Of a stretch of DNA of 64,000 nucleotides, positions 8,541 to 17,656 are shown piece after piece (the first letter of the stretch is position 1; each line of letters opens with the position of its first letter). The position numbers and the translations under genes were made by a program. The stretch is from Robiginitalea marina (GTDB taxonomy: Bacteria > Bacteroidota > Bacteroidia > Flavobacteriales > Flavobacteriaceae). The DNA lies in contig NZ_JAMXIB010000007.1 in NCBI RefSeq assembly GCF_024006985.1, positions 62,001-126,000 of the forward strand, given 5' to 3'. Under the pieces are notes generated by a model. The model was not told the origin of the DNA. It saw nothing but the letters and a program-made list of their open reading frames with translations, and did not search any database.

Positions 8541-9398
8541 CCTCCCGCGTACCTGCTGCCACCGCCAGTGGCGGGCATAGGCCCCTTCGGCCTTATTCAG
8601 CATGCGGTCCTGCCCGGTAAGCCATGCCTTCAGGTATCCGGCCATGGCCAGGAAGGGCAGGGCGGGGGCACGACGTTTCCAACCCATTTTGAAGCTGGCC
8701 ACAAGGCTGAGGGCCCACCCGTAACGCAGGTTGTACAGGGCCCTTCCCTGCAGGGCCGCATTTTTCCGGGAGTATCCGCTTCCCGTGGGCCGCAGGTGCT
8801 TCACCTGCAGGTCGGGGAGGGTCCCGGTGCTGAACCCATGGTATCGGGCCAGCAAGGTGTCGGCGGTGTCCCAGCCGATATACGGCCTGAGCCCCCCGAT
8901 AGCTTCAAAACACTTTCGGGAGTAGAGCTTTACGGGCCCCCTGACGTGTCCGGGGTTGGCAATGGGTTCGTAGGTCCATTTCCCCTGGTGTTCGATATAA
9001 AGTTCGCCGGAACACATCCCCAGGTCGGGGTCCTCCCGGAAGGCTTGCAGGATTTGCTCCAGGTACCGTGCAGGCAGGAGGATATCGGCATCGAATTTAC
9101 CGATGAAATCAAACCCGTCCCATCCCATTTCCAGCCCGGCCCTGAAGGTTTCCACCACCTTGGGGCCCGGTTGGTGCGCCGGGGAGGATTTCCGTTCCAG
9201 CAGGCGGATCCACGGATATTGTTCCTGGTACCCCCGGACGATGCCGGAGGTATTGTCTGTGCAGTGGTCGCTGACGACCCGGAGCTCATCGGGGGTGCGG
9301 GTTTGAGCCGCAAAGGATTCCAGGCACCGGCCGATAAAGGCTTCCTCGTTATGGGCCGGTATGATGATCAGGATTTTATTCTCCCTGGGGGAAGCCAT
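8478..9398 (-). CDS. Glycosyltransferase family 2
   Basis: A 306-residue GT-A fold glycosyltransferase: ILIIIPAHNEE near residues 9-19 binds the nucleotide sugar, and the metal-binding DAD motif is at 103-105 (GKFDADIL). A basic and hydrophobic region at about 230-270 may associate with the membrane. Sugar donor and acceptor are unknown. It lies 39 bases after the methyltransferase gene on the same strand and probably shares its transcript. The C-terminal 20 codons overlap the end of pafA on the other strand. Confidence 0.88.
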   Translation of the reverse strand: MASPRENKILIIIPAHNEEAFIGRCLESFAAQTRTPDELRVVSDHCTDNTSGIVRGYQEQYPWIRLLERKSSPAHQPGPKVVETFRAGLEMGWDGFDFIGKFDADILLPARYLEQILQAFREDPDLGMCSGELYIEHQGKWTYEPIANPGHVRGPVKLYSRKCFEAIGGLRPYIGWDTADTLLARYHGFSTGTLPDLQVKHLRPTGSGYSRKNAALQGRALYNLRYGWALSLVASFKMGWKRRAPALPFLAMAGYLKAWLTGQDRMLNKAEGAYARHWRWQQVRGRLVQGFRNGQAGSPAGERRAQ

Positions 9399-9437
9399 AA
9401 TACATTCTTTAAAAGGCAGGTTGGGATGCCCTGCCGG

Positions 9438-9959
9438 TTACCCGGAACGCTCGGCGTAAACCAGGTAATACCTCGGGGTAAACCGCCTTAGCAGGGGCCG
9501 GACCCCAAACCGGGGTACCGGATGGGCCCACTGGAGGCTATCCTTGATTTCCCATCCCGATTTTTCGAGCAACCAGTCGAATTGCCATGGCTCAAATTCG
9601 TGGAAATGCCGGTCCCAGGGATCTGTTTTTGACCGGTATGCCGGGGCAAACCAGAGTTTTAGGGGTACGCTGGCCAGCAATTTTGCGGCGGGGATGGCCT
9701 GAAGGACGTTGAAGGGGGCCACCAGGTGTTCCAGGATCTCAAAGGCAGTGACCACCCCGGCTTCGGATTGCCTTACCAGGTCTAACTCCAGGTCGAGGTC
9801 TTCCCCCCCGGTATTGGCCACCTGGTAACCATGTTCCTGCATGATTTCGGAGAAGGGGTTCGGCACCCCGAGGTCCAGGATGGAAGCCCCCGGGCTTATA
9901 TGTTTTTGGAGGAATTCCAGGGTCAGCCGATACCTCTTTTCCGGATAGTGTGCGTACAT
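9438..9959 (-). CDS. SAM-dependent methyltransferase (class I)
   Basis: A short 173-residue class I methyltransferase. Motif I is ILDLGVPNPFS (residues 27-37), a degenerate form of the GxGxG loop; FEILEHL at 73-79 is the post-motif typical of the Methyltransf_11/23 group. Target unknown. The next gene on the strand is a family 2 glycosyltransferase, so a role in modifying a glycan or lipid is possible but only inferred. It lies 42 bases downstream of gcvP, separated by a hairpin. Confidence 0.8.
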   Translation of the reverse strand: MYAHYPEKRYRLTLEFLQKHISPGASILDLGVPNPFSEIMQEHGYQVANTGGEDLDLELDLVRQSEAGVVTAFEILEHLVAPFNVLQAIPAAKLLASVPLKLWFAPAYRSKTDPWDRHFHEFEPWQFDWLLEKSGWEIKDSLQWAHPVPRFGVRPLLRRFTPRYYLVYAERSG

Positions 9960-9973
9960 CCTATTGTTTTACT

Positions 9974-10000
9974 GGCCTGTACCCGCATACGGGCCTGGCC
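9974..10000 (-). other. Hairpin between gcvP and methyltransferase
   Basis: Nested inverted repeat: GGCC at 9974-9977 pairs with 9997-10000, and CCCG at 9982-9985 pairs with CGGG at 9990-9993. No T-run follows on the minus strand (agtaaaac), so it is not a canonical terminator; it may stabilise or attenuate the message. Confidence 0.35.
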
Positions 10001-10001
10001 G

Positions 10002-12857
10002 TTATTCATCAGCCTCTGCATACGCCTCAATGGGGTCGCAGGTGCAAACCAGGTTGCGGTCGCCGTAAGCATCATCGACCCGACGTACCCCGGGCCAGAA
10101 TTTGTTCTCCCCTACATAAGGGAGGGGGAAGGCAGCCTGTTGCCGGCTGTAGGGATACTCCCAGGCATCCGCAGTGACCATCTCCAGGGTATGGGGTGCA
10201 TTTTTTAGCAACGGGTTTGGCTCGCTTTCAGAAGACCGGGCAATTTCTTCCCGGATAGACAGCAGGGCATCGCAGAAGCGATCCAGTTCTTCGAGACCCT
10301 CACTTTCCGTAGGCTCGATCATCATGGTGCCGGCCACGGGAAAAGAGACAGTCGGGGCATGGAAGCCGTAATCCATAAGCCTTTTGGCGATGTCAGTAAC
10401 CTCCACCCCCTGCTTTTTGAAATCGCGGCAGTCTATGATCATTTCGTGGGCTGCCCTGCCCATCTCGCCCGTATACAGGACGGGATAGGCCTCCTGAAGG
10501 CGTTCTTTCAGGTAATTGGCATTCAGGATGGCTACCCGCGTGGCCTGGGTCAGGCCTTCGGCCCCCAGCATGCGGATATAGGCATAGGAAATCAGGCAAA
10601 CCAGGGCGCTGCCCCAGGGCGCTGCCGAAATCGCTGGGATGGCAGAGTCCCCACCCGTGGGGACCACGGGGTTTCCTGGCAGGAATTTCGCCAATTGCGG
10701 GGCCACGCAGATAGGGCCCACCCCGGGACCGCCACCCCCGTGCGGGATGGCAAAGGTCTTGTGAAGGTTCAGGTGGCAGACGTCCGCCCCGATGGTCGCG
10801 GGGTTGGTCAGGCCCACCTGGGCATTCATATTGGCCCCATCCATATAGACCTGCCCGCCGTGCTCGTGGATCAGGCGGGTAACCCTGCGGATGGAGGACT
10901 CGAAAACCCCGTGCGTAGACGGGTAGGTCACCATAAGGGCAGCCAGGTTTTCGCTGTGCGCCCGTACCTTTTCCTCGAGGTCCGCCTCGTCGATATTCCC
11001 CTTCTCATCGGTTTTGGTGACCACCACCCGCATGCCTGCCATGACGGCGGAGGCGGGGTTGGTCCCATGGGCAGATGCCGGGATGATACAGACGTTGCGG
11101 TGGGTATCCCCCCGTGATTCGTGGTAGGCCCTGATGAGCATGAGCCCGGCATACTCGCCCTGCGCCCCGGAATTGGGCTGGAGGGAAGTGGCCGCGAACC
11201 CTGTAATTTCGGTCAGGTAGGCTTCCAGCTTGCGCAGCATTTTATGGTAGCCGGCGGCCTGGGCCACCGGTACAAATGGGTGGATGTTGCTCCATTCGGG
11301 CATGCTCAGGGGAAGCATTTCCGTGGCGGCGTTCAGCTTCATGGTACAGGAACCCAGGGAGATCATGGAATGGTTCAGGGCCAGGTCCCTTCGCTCCAGT
11401 TTTTTCAGGTAACGCATCAGTTCCGTTTCCGAATGGTAGCGGTTGAAGACGTCCTGCTGCATGAAGGCTGACTGCCTGTGTAGGCCTTCCGGGATGGCGG
11501 CCCGGTTACCCGGCCGGGCAGGGCCCTCGAAGGATTTGCCCATTGCCTGGGCGAACACCGAAAGGATGTCTTCAACATCCTGCATATCGGTGGTTTCATT
11601 CAGGGAAATACAGACTTCCCCTGCTGAGGGAAAGTGGAAATTCATCCCGGCGGCTTCTGCCAGCGCCCTGACCTTTTCAGCAGGGGCTTCCAGGCAAAGG
11701 GTGTCGAAAAAATGCTGGTTTTTCAAAGCGATCCCCATGGCCTCCAGGCCATCGGCCAGGGTCACCGCCAACTGGTGGATGCGGGTGGCGATTTTTTTGA
11801 GCCCGTCGGGCCCGTGGTACACCCCATAGGCCCCGGCCATTACGGCCAGCAGGACCTGGGCCGTGCAAATATTGGAGGTGGCTTTGTCCCTCTTAATGTG
11901 TTGTTCCCTGGTTTGCAGGGCCATGCGCATGGCCGGTTTGCCGTCCACGTCCCGGCTCATGCCGATGATGCGGCCGGGAATGCTTCGCTTGTATTCCTCG
12001 CGGGTGGCAAAATATGCGGCGTGGGGCCCGCCATACCCCATGGGGATCCCGAAGCGTTGCGTGGTCCCCACCACGACGTCAGCGCCGAATTCCCCCGGGG
12101 GGACCAGCAGGCAGAGGCTCATCAGGTCAGCAGCCACTGCGACTTTGAGGTCGAGGGCATGCGCTTTTTCGATAAAGCCGGCCAGGGGGTGTATCGCGCC
12201 GTCCCTGGAGGGATATTGCAACAGGGCCCCGTAAAAGGTATGATCCAGGCCTGCATCTTCGGGGTCACCCAGCACCAAATCTATCCCCAGGGGTTTCGAC
12301 CGGGTTTCCAGCAATGCCAGGGTTTGGGGCATCACATCATGGGCCACAAAGAATTTCAGGGCACCGTTCTTCTTCTGATCGCGGCTCCTCAGGTCATAGA
12401 GCATGGTCATGGCTTCGGCCGCAGCGGTGCTTTCGTCCAGCAGGGAGGCGTTGGCCAGCTCCATCCCGGTCAGGTCGCAGACCATGGTTTGGAAGTTCAG
12501 CAGGGCCTCCAACCTGCCCTGGGCGATCTCTGCCTGGTAAGGGGTATAGGCGGTGTACCACCCCGGGTTTTCCAAAATGTTCCTTTTGATGACCGAGGGG
12601 GTGATACAGGGGTGGTAGCCCAGGCCGATAAAGGTCCTGAAGAGTTGGTTTTCCCCTGCAAGCTGGTGGATGTGCACCAGGTATTCATACTCCGTCATGG
12701 GGGCATCCAGCGCCATGGGCTTTTTCAGGCGGATATCGTCAGGGACCGTCTGGTCTATTAGTTGGTCCAGGTCCCTGACCCCTATGGTTTTAAGCATATG
12801 GGGCAGGTCAGAGGGGCGTATGCCTATATGCCTGGAGGCGAATTGGTCTGTATTCAT
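10002..12857 (-). CDS. gcvP: Glycine dehydrogenase (decarboxylating), P-protein
   Basis: P-protein of the glycine cleavage system: PLP-dependent decarboxylation of glycine and transfer of the aminomethyl group to H-protein lipoamide. 951 residues, the fused homodimeric form with N- and C-terminal aminotransferase-like halves. The PLP lysine is Lys700 in [16 protein letters not shown]; the N-terminal half has the family stretch [11 protein letters not shown]. gcvT and gcvH are not in the window. A perfect -7 box lies about 29 bases upstream of the start. Confidence 0.98.
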   Translation of the reverse strand: MNTDQFASRHIGIRPSDLPHMLKTIGVRDLDQLIDQTVPDDIRLKKPMALDAPMTEYEYLVHIHQLAGENQLFRTFIGLGYHPCITPSVIKRNILENPGWYTAYTPYQAEIAQGRLEALLNFQTMVCDLTGMELANASLLDESTAAAEAMTMLYDLRSRDQKKNGALKFFVAHDVMPQTLALLETRSKPLGIDLVLGDPEDAGLDHTFYGALLQYPSRDGAIHPLAGFIEKAHALDLKVAVAADLMSLCLLVPPGEFGADVVVGTTQRFGIPMGYGGPHAAYFATREEYKRSIPGRIIGMSRDVDGKPAMRMALQTREQHIKRDKATSNICTAQVLLAVMAGAYGVYHGPDGLKKIATRIHQLAVTLADGLEAMGIALKNQHFFDTLCLEAPAEKVRALAEAAGMNFHFPSAGEVCISLNETTDMQDVEDILSVFAQAMGKSFEGPARPGNRAAIPEGLHRQSAFMQQDVFNRYHSETELMRYLKKLERRDLALNHSMISLGSCTMKLNAATEMLPLSMPEWSNIHPFVPVAQAAGYHKMLRKLEAYLTEITGFAATSLQPNSGAQGEYAGLMLIRAYHESRGDTHRNVCIIPASAHGTNPASAVMAGMRVVVTKTDEKGNIDEADLEEKVRAHSENLAALMVTYPSTHGVFESSIRRVTRLIHEHGGQVYMDGANMNAQVGLTNPATIGADVCHLNLHKTFAIPHGGGGPGVGPICVAPQLAKFLPGNPVVPTGGDSAIPAISAAPWGSALVCLISYAYIRMLGAEGLTQATRVAILNANYLKERLQEAYPVLYTGEMGRAAHEMIIDCRDFKKQGVEVTDIAKRLMDYGFHAPTVSFPVAGTMMIEPTESEGLEELDRFCDALLSIREEIARSSESEPNPLLKNAPHTLEMVTADAWEYPYSRQQAAFPLPYVGENKFWPGVRRVDDAYGDRNLVCTCDPIEAYAEADE

Positions 12858-12885
12858 GATGTGGCGGATTCAGCTTACAAGTGCA

Positions 12886-12893
12886 CAAAATTA
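12886..12893 (-). promoter_or_regulatory. -7 promoter box for gcvP
   Basis: Minus-strand TAATTTTG, a perfect TAnnTTTG match, giving a leader of roughly 22-25 bases to the gcvP ATG at 12857. No clear -33 TTG at the expected distance. Confidence 0.5.
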
Positions 12894-12980
12894 GCACTTA
12901 ATTCCCGGATTCCCTCCTTTTTGGGAATACCCGTCCGCGGAAAGTTTTTAACCAAAAAAAAAGCTTATGAACACTTTCTA

Positions 12981-12988
12981 TACCTTTG
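12981..12988 (+). promoter_or_regulatory. -7 promoter box for UbiA-like gene
   Basis: Perfect TACCTTTG. Only 4 bases separate it from the GTG start at 12993, so a leaderless transcript is predicted. Confidence 0.55.
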
Positions 12989-12992
12989 TTTT

Positions 12993-13814
12993 GTGCGCCT
13001 TCCCAAACTGCTTTTCGATGTGTATGTCAGGGCCAGCCTCCATGTCAGCCTGTCCCTGGTTTCCCTGGTCGCCTTTACCGGGGATGTCTTTGGGCTCCAG
13101 ATTTCTTCGCATTATTATTGGGCTTTGTTTTTGGGTAGTGTAGCTGCTTACAACACCATCAAGTACGGGGTGGAAACCGGCAAGCACCTCCCCGGGCTGC
13201 CCGGGGGGGTCAGGCCGTTAATCACCGGAAGCCTGCTGGCCCTTTTCCTGGCCCTGTACCACCTGTTTTTCCTGCCCCCGGCTTACTGGTTCCTCCTGAT
13301 GGCATGCGGGGCCATTTCGGCCCTGTATGCGGTACCCTTTCTGCCGGGGGTCCGGAACCTCAGGAGTTTTGGGTTGCTGAAGGTTTTCCTGGTCGCCTTG
13401 GTGTGGACCCTGGCCAGCCTTTGGATTCCCGCATGGGGAAGGCTGCAGGCCGGGATGTGGGATTTGCAGGTCGAGGGCTTCCAGCGAATACTGTGGATTT
13501 TCCTGCTGATGTTGCCCTTTGAGATACGGGACCTGCAGCGCGACCCCCCTTCCCTGCGCACTATTCCCCAGCGCTGGGGGGTCGCCGCCACCCGCCGCAC
13601 AGGTTGGGCAGTCGCCCTGGTTTTTGTGCTGGCTACCTGGTTGAAGGATTCAACGGCCCCGGGGGAGTTGTTGTGCAAAGCGGTGACGGGTTTGCTGCTG
13701 GGGGCCGCCCTGGCCGGGGCTTCCGAACGCCAGGGAAAATATTACGCCTCTTTCTGGGTGGAAGGGATCCCGATTATCTCGTGGCTGCTGCTCAGGGGCC
13801 TCCAGGAACTTTGA
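12993..13814 (+). CDS. UbiA-like prenyltransferase-family membrane protein
   Basis: A 273-residue multispanning membrane protein resembling the UbiA superfamily. The second Asp-rich region is recognisable (RDLQRD at residues 179-184 followed by LRTIPQRWG), but the first metal-binding motif, normally NDxxD, reads YNTIKYG around residue 54 and has no Asp. It may therefore have lost prenyl-diphosphate chemistry or use a different substrate. Start: GTG 12993, just after the -7 box; upstream ATGs in this frame lie before the promoter and inside gcvP. Divergent from gcvP. Confidence 0.72.
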   Translation: MRLPKLLFDVYVRASLHVSLSLVSLVAFTGDVFGLQISSHYYWALFLGSVAAYNTIKYGVETGKHLPGLPGGVRPLITGSLLALFLALYHLFFLPPAYWFLLMACGAISALYAVPFLPGVRNLRSFGLLKVFLVALVWTLASLWIPAWGRLQAGMWDLQVEGFQRILWIFLLMLPFEIRDLQRDPPSLRTIPQRWGVAATRRTGWAVALVFVLATWLKDSTAPGELLCKAVTGLLLGAALAGASERQGKYYASFWVEGIPIISWLLLRGLQEL

Positions 13815-13825
13815 AGGGGTAGGCA

Positions 13826-14053
13826 CTACCGCGCCTGCCCAAGCCGCTGCTTCATGGCCTTTTTTTCCTCCTCCGAAAGCGTACTGGCTGCAGTGCGATC
13901 GAGGAGTCCGCTCAATTGGTTATTCTTCCGGCTGAATTCAATACAGGCCTTGCAATAGAGGGTATGGATGAAGTGCAGCCCCTTCTCGTAAAGGCTGGCC
14001 TCCCTGTACTGGGCTTTGGTGCAAATCGACTGTACCTTATCACATGAAATCAT
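13826..14053 (-). CDS. Small ZAS-motif protein, probable anti-sigma factor
   Basis: A 75-residue soluble protein with four cysteines (4, 11, 34, 37). His30-x3-Cys34-x2-Cys37 fits the HxxxCxxC zinc-binding motif of ZAS anti-sigma factors. No membrane segment. It starts 7 bases after the stop of an ECF sigma factor gene, the classic sigma/anti-sigma order, so binding of that sigma factor is a reasonable inference. It could instead be a redox sensor. Length is at the short end for anti-sigma domains. Confidence 0.72.
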   Translation of the reverse strand: MISCDKVQSICTKAQYREASLYEKGLHFIHTLYCKACIEFSRKNNQLSGLLDRTAASTLSEEEKKAMKQRLGQAR

Positions 14054-14060
14054 AGCTGTA

Positions 14061-14618
14061 CTACGTTAACCACTGGCTGCCCAGGCATTCCATCAGCGCG
14101 GTCCGCGCCCGGTGGATGATCACCCATACGTTAGACGGGTTTACCCCCAGTTCCTTACAAATATCTTCCGTGTCCCACCCCTGTATGGACTTCAGGGTAA
14201 AGACCCTGGCGTGCCGTTCGGGCAGGCGGGAAAGGCAACGCTCGATGGCCAGGCCCAGTTCGGCGTTTTCAATGGCATCGTTTTCCCTCAGGCTTTCCGG
14301 GTCGGCCACCTGGCCTTCCAGCCACGACTCCTGCTCTTCCCCGCCGGTGCCAAAATCCATCCGCACTTCTGCCCTGCCTTTATGGGTATTTGCGCGCCGG
14401 TAATGGTCGATTACCTTGCGCTTCAGGATGGCCACCAGCCAGGTCCGTTCCGAGGCCCTGCCCTGGAAGTTCCCCATGGATTGCAGGCCGGCGATAAAGG
14501 TTTCCTGCACCAGGTCCCTGGCCAGCTCCTCATCGTTTACCCTGGTGAGCGCATAGCGGTAAAGGTAATCTGCGTAGCGGTCTACCCAGGTATCGGGGTG
14601 TAACTCCTGTTTTTCCAT
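14061..14618 (-). CDS. ECF RNA polymerase sigma factor
   Basis: A 185-residue sigma-70 family factor with region 2 (about residues 10-75, containing ARDLVQETFIAG) and region 4 (about 125-180, with the helix-turn-helix WDTEDICKELGVNPSNVWVI). An acidic, glycine-rich linker at 88-115 joins them. No region 1.1 or 3, as expected for ECF factors. Target genes are unknown; the partner ZAS protein follows directly. Divergent from the rhodanese lipoprotein gene over 72 bases, which could be an autoregulated target (inference). Confidence 0.92.
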   Translation of the reverse strand: MEKQELHPDTWVDRYADYLYRYALTRVNDEELARDLVQETFIAGLQSMGNFQGRASERTWLVAILKRKVIDHYRRANTHKGRAEVRMDFGTGGEEQESWLEGQVADPESLRENDAIENAELGLAIERCLSRLPERHARVFTLKSIQGWDTEDICKELGVNPSNVWVIIHRARTALMECLGSQWLT

Positions 14619-14663
14619 CCCTTCGGTTCGGTGCTAAATTAAAGGAATTTTAAAGATTAGTAG

Positions 14664-14671
14664 TACCTTTA
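14664..14671 (+). promoter_or_regulatory. -7-like box before rhodanese gene
   Basis: TACCTTTA, one mismatch to TAnnTTTG, 19 bases before ATG 14691, in the divergent gap with the ECF sigma gene. Confidence 0.35.
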
Positions 14672-14690
14672 AATTCCTTAGCACGTTGTC

Positions 14691-15053
14691 ATGAAAAAGC
14701 TTGTTTTTTTGTTGCTCCTGAGCCTTTCGGTCCTTTCCTGCCAGGAAAAAACCCAGATGCCCATCACCGAATTCTCTGCCGCTGACCTGAAAGCAGGGGA
14801 ATTGCTGGTCGATGTCAGGACCCCCGGGGAGTTCAGCCAGGGCCACCTGCCCGGGGCCTTGAACGTAGACTGGATGGCTGATGATTTTATCCGCCACTGG
14901 GATACCGTCTCCAGGGATCAGAAACTCTATCTCTATTGCCAGGCCGGGGTCCGAAGCGCCCATGCGGCCCGGGTGCTGGATTCCCTTGGGTTTCGGGTAG
15001 TGGACCTCACCGGGGGCTATGCCGAATACCTCAGGGCCCGGCCGCGGGAATAG
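14691..15053 (+). CDS. Rhodanese-like domain lipoprotein
   Basis: A 120-residue single rhodanese domain behind a lipoprotein signal (LSVLSC, Cys17). The active-site loop CQAGVRS has the catalytic Cys83, so sulfur transfer chemistry is possible. A DVRTPGEFSQGHLPGA stretch at residues 41-56 is a family hallmark. It probably sits on the periplasmic face of a membrane; the sulfur donor is unknown. Single-gene unit, convergent with the M3 peptidase gene. Confidence 0.9.
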   Translation: MKKLVFLLLLSLSVLSCQEKTQMPITEFSAADLKAGELLVDVRTPGEFSQGHLPGALNVDWMADDFIRHWDTVSRDQKLYLYCQAGVRSAHAARVLDSLGFRVVDLTGGYAEYLRARPRE

Positions 15054-15081
15054 TGGTCCCCGGGGCTTGCCCCTGGCGGCT

Positions 15082-17112
15082 TCAGGCCGGGCTGCCCAGC
15101 AGGCCTGCCCGCTCGAGCAGGGCGTCCAGTTCCGGTTCCCGACCCCGGAAGCGGATATAGAGTTCCATGGGGTCTTCCGTGCCCCCCCTGGAGAGGATAT
15201 GCTTTTGGAACCGGTCCGCCACCTCCCGGTTGAAAATACCCCGTTCCCTGAAAAAGGCAAAGGCATCGGCATCGAGTACCTCCGCCCACTTATAGCTGTA
15301 ATACCCTGCGGAATACCCGCCCTGGAAGATGTGTGAAAACGAAGGGCTCATGCAGGTTTCCGCAGGTTCCGGATAAAGCCTGCACCCTGCCATTGCGCTT
15401 TCTTCATGGGCCTTAACGTCGGAAACCCCTGTGGGGTCACCCCCGTGCCAGGCCATATCGAGCAGGGCAAAACTGACCTGGCGCACCGTGGCCATCCCTT
15501 CCTGGAAGTTGGAAGTCGCCCTGATTTTCTCCACCAGTTCCCCGGGGATGACTTCCCCGGTTTGGTAATGGCGCGCAAATAGGCGGAGGGCTTCCGGTTC
15601 ATAACACCAGTTTTCCATGATTTGGCTGGGCAGTTCAACAAAATCCCAGTAAACGGAAGTGCCTGAAAGCCCTGGGAAGGTGGTATCGGCCAGCATGCCA
15701 TGCAGGGCATGGCCAAACTCGTGGAAAAGGGTGGTCACTTCGTCGAAGGTCAGCAGGGAGGGCAGGGTCTGGGTCGGCCTTGTAAAGTTGCACACGATGG
15801 AAACATGTGGCCGTTCGCTTTCCCCCCCTTTGCGGAACTGTGGCTTGTAGGACGTCATCCACGCCCCTGCCCGTTTTCCGGGCCTTGGGTGGAAATCGGC
15901 GTAGAACAGGGCCGTGAAGGTCCCCTGCCCATCAAACACCCTGAAAACCTGTACTTCCCCGTGATAGGTTTCTATGGTCGGATCCGCTTCAAATCGCAGG
16001 CCGAAAAGGTTCCCGGCGACCTGAAACATCCCCTGCAGCACCCGGTCGAGCTCGAAATAGGGTTTTAGCTGCTCTTCATCCAGGTCGAATTTGTCCTGCT
16101 TTAGTTTTTCGGAATAGAAGGCGCTATCCCACTTTTCCAGTTGGCCCAGCCCGTCCCGTCCCAGCGCATAGGCCTGCAATTCATCCAGTTCCCGGTGTGC
16201 TGCGGGAAGCGCCTTGTCGAGGAGTTCCTTCAGGAAGGCCGTGACCTGGGCCGGGGATTTTGCCATCCGCTCCTCCAGGACGAAATGGGCGTGGTTTTCG
16301 TAACCGAGCAACCGGGCCCGTTCGAACCGCAACCGGGCGATGCGCAGCAGGATTTCCCGGTTGTCGAGGGCATCGCCATGAAACCCTTTGCTGCCGAAAG
16401 CCAGGGCCATTTTTTTGCGTAGTTCCCGGTTTTCTGCGTATTTCATGAAGGGCAGGTAACTCGGGTAGTCCAGGGTGAAAACCCAACCCTCTTTCCCGCG
16501 GCTTTGTGCCAGATCCCTGGCCGCTTCCCGCTGGGCCCCGGGAAGGCCTTCCAGGTCCCCGGGATCTGTGAGGTGGAGTTCAAATTTCTGGGTTTCTTCC
16601 AGCACATGTTCCCCAAAGGTGAGTTTGAGCCCGGCGAGTTCCGCATCGATTTCCCGAAGGCGTTGTTTATCCTTTTCGGAAAGCATGGCCCCGTTGCGGC
16701 TGAAGTGCCTGAACTTTCGTTCCAGCAACATGGCCTCCTCTGCGTTAAGGGCCTTTCGGTCGACATGTTCATAGACCTCCCGGATCCTTTTGAAAAGCGA
16801 TTCGTTCAGGGTGATGTCATTGGCAAAGGCCGCCAGCATGGGGGAGATCTCCTGGGCGAGGCCCTGGATTTCCCTGTTGGTTTCTGCAGAATTCAGGTTG
16901 AAGAAGATACTGGTGATCCGCTCAAGGGTATACCCGGCGTAGTCCAGGGCGGCTACCGTATTCTCAAAGGAAGGGGGTTCCGGGTTTTCGGCAATGGCAT
17001 CGATCTCCGCCCTGGCCTGTGCCAGGGCCTCGACGAAGGCCGGTTTGAAATGCGCAGTTTCCAGTTTGGAAAAGGGGGCGCTGTCAAAAGGCTGTAACAA
17101 GGGGTTTTCCAT
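15082..17112 (-). CDS. M3 family oligopeptidase (PrlC/Dcp type)
   Basis: Zinc oligopeptidase of 676 residues, probably cytoplasmic because no signal peptide is visible. HEFGH at residues 464-468 carries the catalytic Glu and two Zn ligands; the family stretch VSIVCNFTRP is upstream. It degrades small peptides; whether it is closer to oligopeptidase A or peptidyl-dipeptidase Dcp cannot be decided here. It follows purE by 46 bases on the same strand and may share its transcript. Confidence 0.93.
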   Translation of the reverse strand: MENPLLQPFDSAPFSKLETAHFKPAFVEALAQARAEIDAIAENPEPPSFENTVAALDYAGYTLERITSIFFNLNSAETNREIQGLAQEISPMLAAFANDITLNESLFKRIREVYEHVDRKALNAEEAMLLERKFRHFSRNGAMLSEKDKQRLREIDAELAGLKLTFGEHVLEETQKFELHLTDPGDLEGLPGAQREAARDLAQSRGKEGWVFTLDYPSYLPFMKYAENRELRKKMALAFGSKGFHGDALDNREILLRIARLRFERARLLGYENHAHFVLEERMAKSPAQVTAFLKELLDKALPAAHRELDELQAYALGRDGLGQLEKWDSAFYSEKLKQDKFDLDEEQLKPYFELDRVLQGMFQVAGNLFGLRFEADPTIETYHGEVQVFRVFDGQGTFTALFYADFHPRPGKRAGAWMTSYKPQFRKGGESERPHVSIVCNFTRPTQTLPSLLTFDEVTTLFHEFGHALHGMLADTTFPGLSGTSVYWDFVELPSQIMENWCYEPEALRLFARHYQTGEVIPGELVEKIRATSNFQEGMATVRQVSFALLDMAWHGGDPTGVSDVKAHEESAMAGCRLYPEPAETCMSPSFSHIFQGGYSAGYYSYKWAEVLDADAFAFFRERGIFNREVADRFQKHILSRGGTEDPMELYIRFRGREPELDALLERAGLLGSPA

Positions 17113-17158
17113 GGACTCCTTTACGTTTTGTTGTCGGAACAGGTAGGTGATTCCGGGT

Positions 17159-17656
17159 TCAGGACCGGTATTTTTCCCGCGTCTCGCGGGCTCCCTGAGA
17201 AACTTTCTCCTGCAGGCCGGTTTTAAAGGCCACGATCTTTTTCAGGAGTGCAGGGTCATGGCTGGCGAGGATCTGGGCGGCGAGGATGCCTGCATTCCTG
17301 GCCCCGTTCAGGGCCACGGTGGCCACGGGCACCCCCGCGGGCATTTGGAGGATCGACAGGACGGAATCCCACCCGTCTATGGAGTTGCTGCTTTTTACCG
17401 GGACCCCGATTACCGGCAGGGGCGAATAGGCCGCCAGCATTCCGGGGAGGTGGGCCGCGCCCCCTGCCCCGGCAATGATTACGGATATGCCGCTCAGGTG
17501 GGCGGTTTTTCCGAATTCGGCCAGTTTATCAGGGGTCCTGTGGGCCGATACGATATCCACGAAGGTTTCGATCCCGAAAGTTTGCAGTACCTCTATAGCT
17601 TCCTGCATAACGGGAAGGTCGCTGGTACTGCCCATAACCACGGCTACTTTACTCAT
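17159..17656 (-). CDS. purE: 5-(carboxyamino)imidazole ribonucleotide mutase
   Basis: Class I PurE, which converts N5-CAIR to CAIR in purine synthesis, working with PurK. 165 residues. The active-site motifs GSTSD (9-13), SAHRTP (37-42) and GAGGAAHLPGM (63-73) are intact. ATG 17656 is chosen because the family N-terminus (MSKVAVVMGS) starts there; the frame is open upstream inside purK. It overlaps the end of purK by 8 bases, implying translational coupling. Confidence 0.96.
   Translation of the reverse strand: MSKVAVVMGSTSDLPVMQEAIEVLQTFGIETFVDIVSAHRTPDKLAEFGKTAHLSGISVIIAGAGGAAHLPGMLAAYSPLPVIGVPVKSSNSIDGWDSVLSILQMPAGVPVATVALNGARNAGILAAQILASHDPALLKKIVAFKTGLQEKVSQGARETREKYRS

Noticed and set aside
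11634-12761. 375-codon ORF antisense to gcvP
   Set aside because: Shadow of the gcvP frame in GC-rich DNA; gly/his/gln-rich translation without a recognisable fold.
15348-15716. 122-codon ORF in another frame of the M3 peptidase gene
   Set aside because: Fully inside the M3 gene with no independent domain or start signal.
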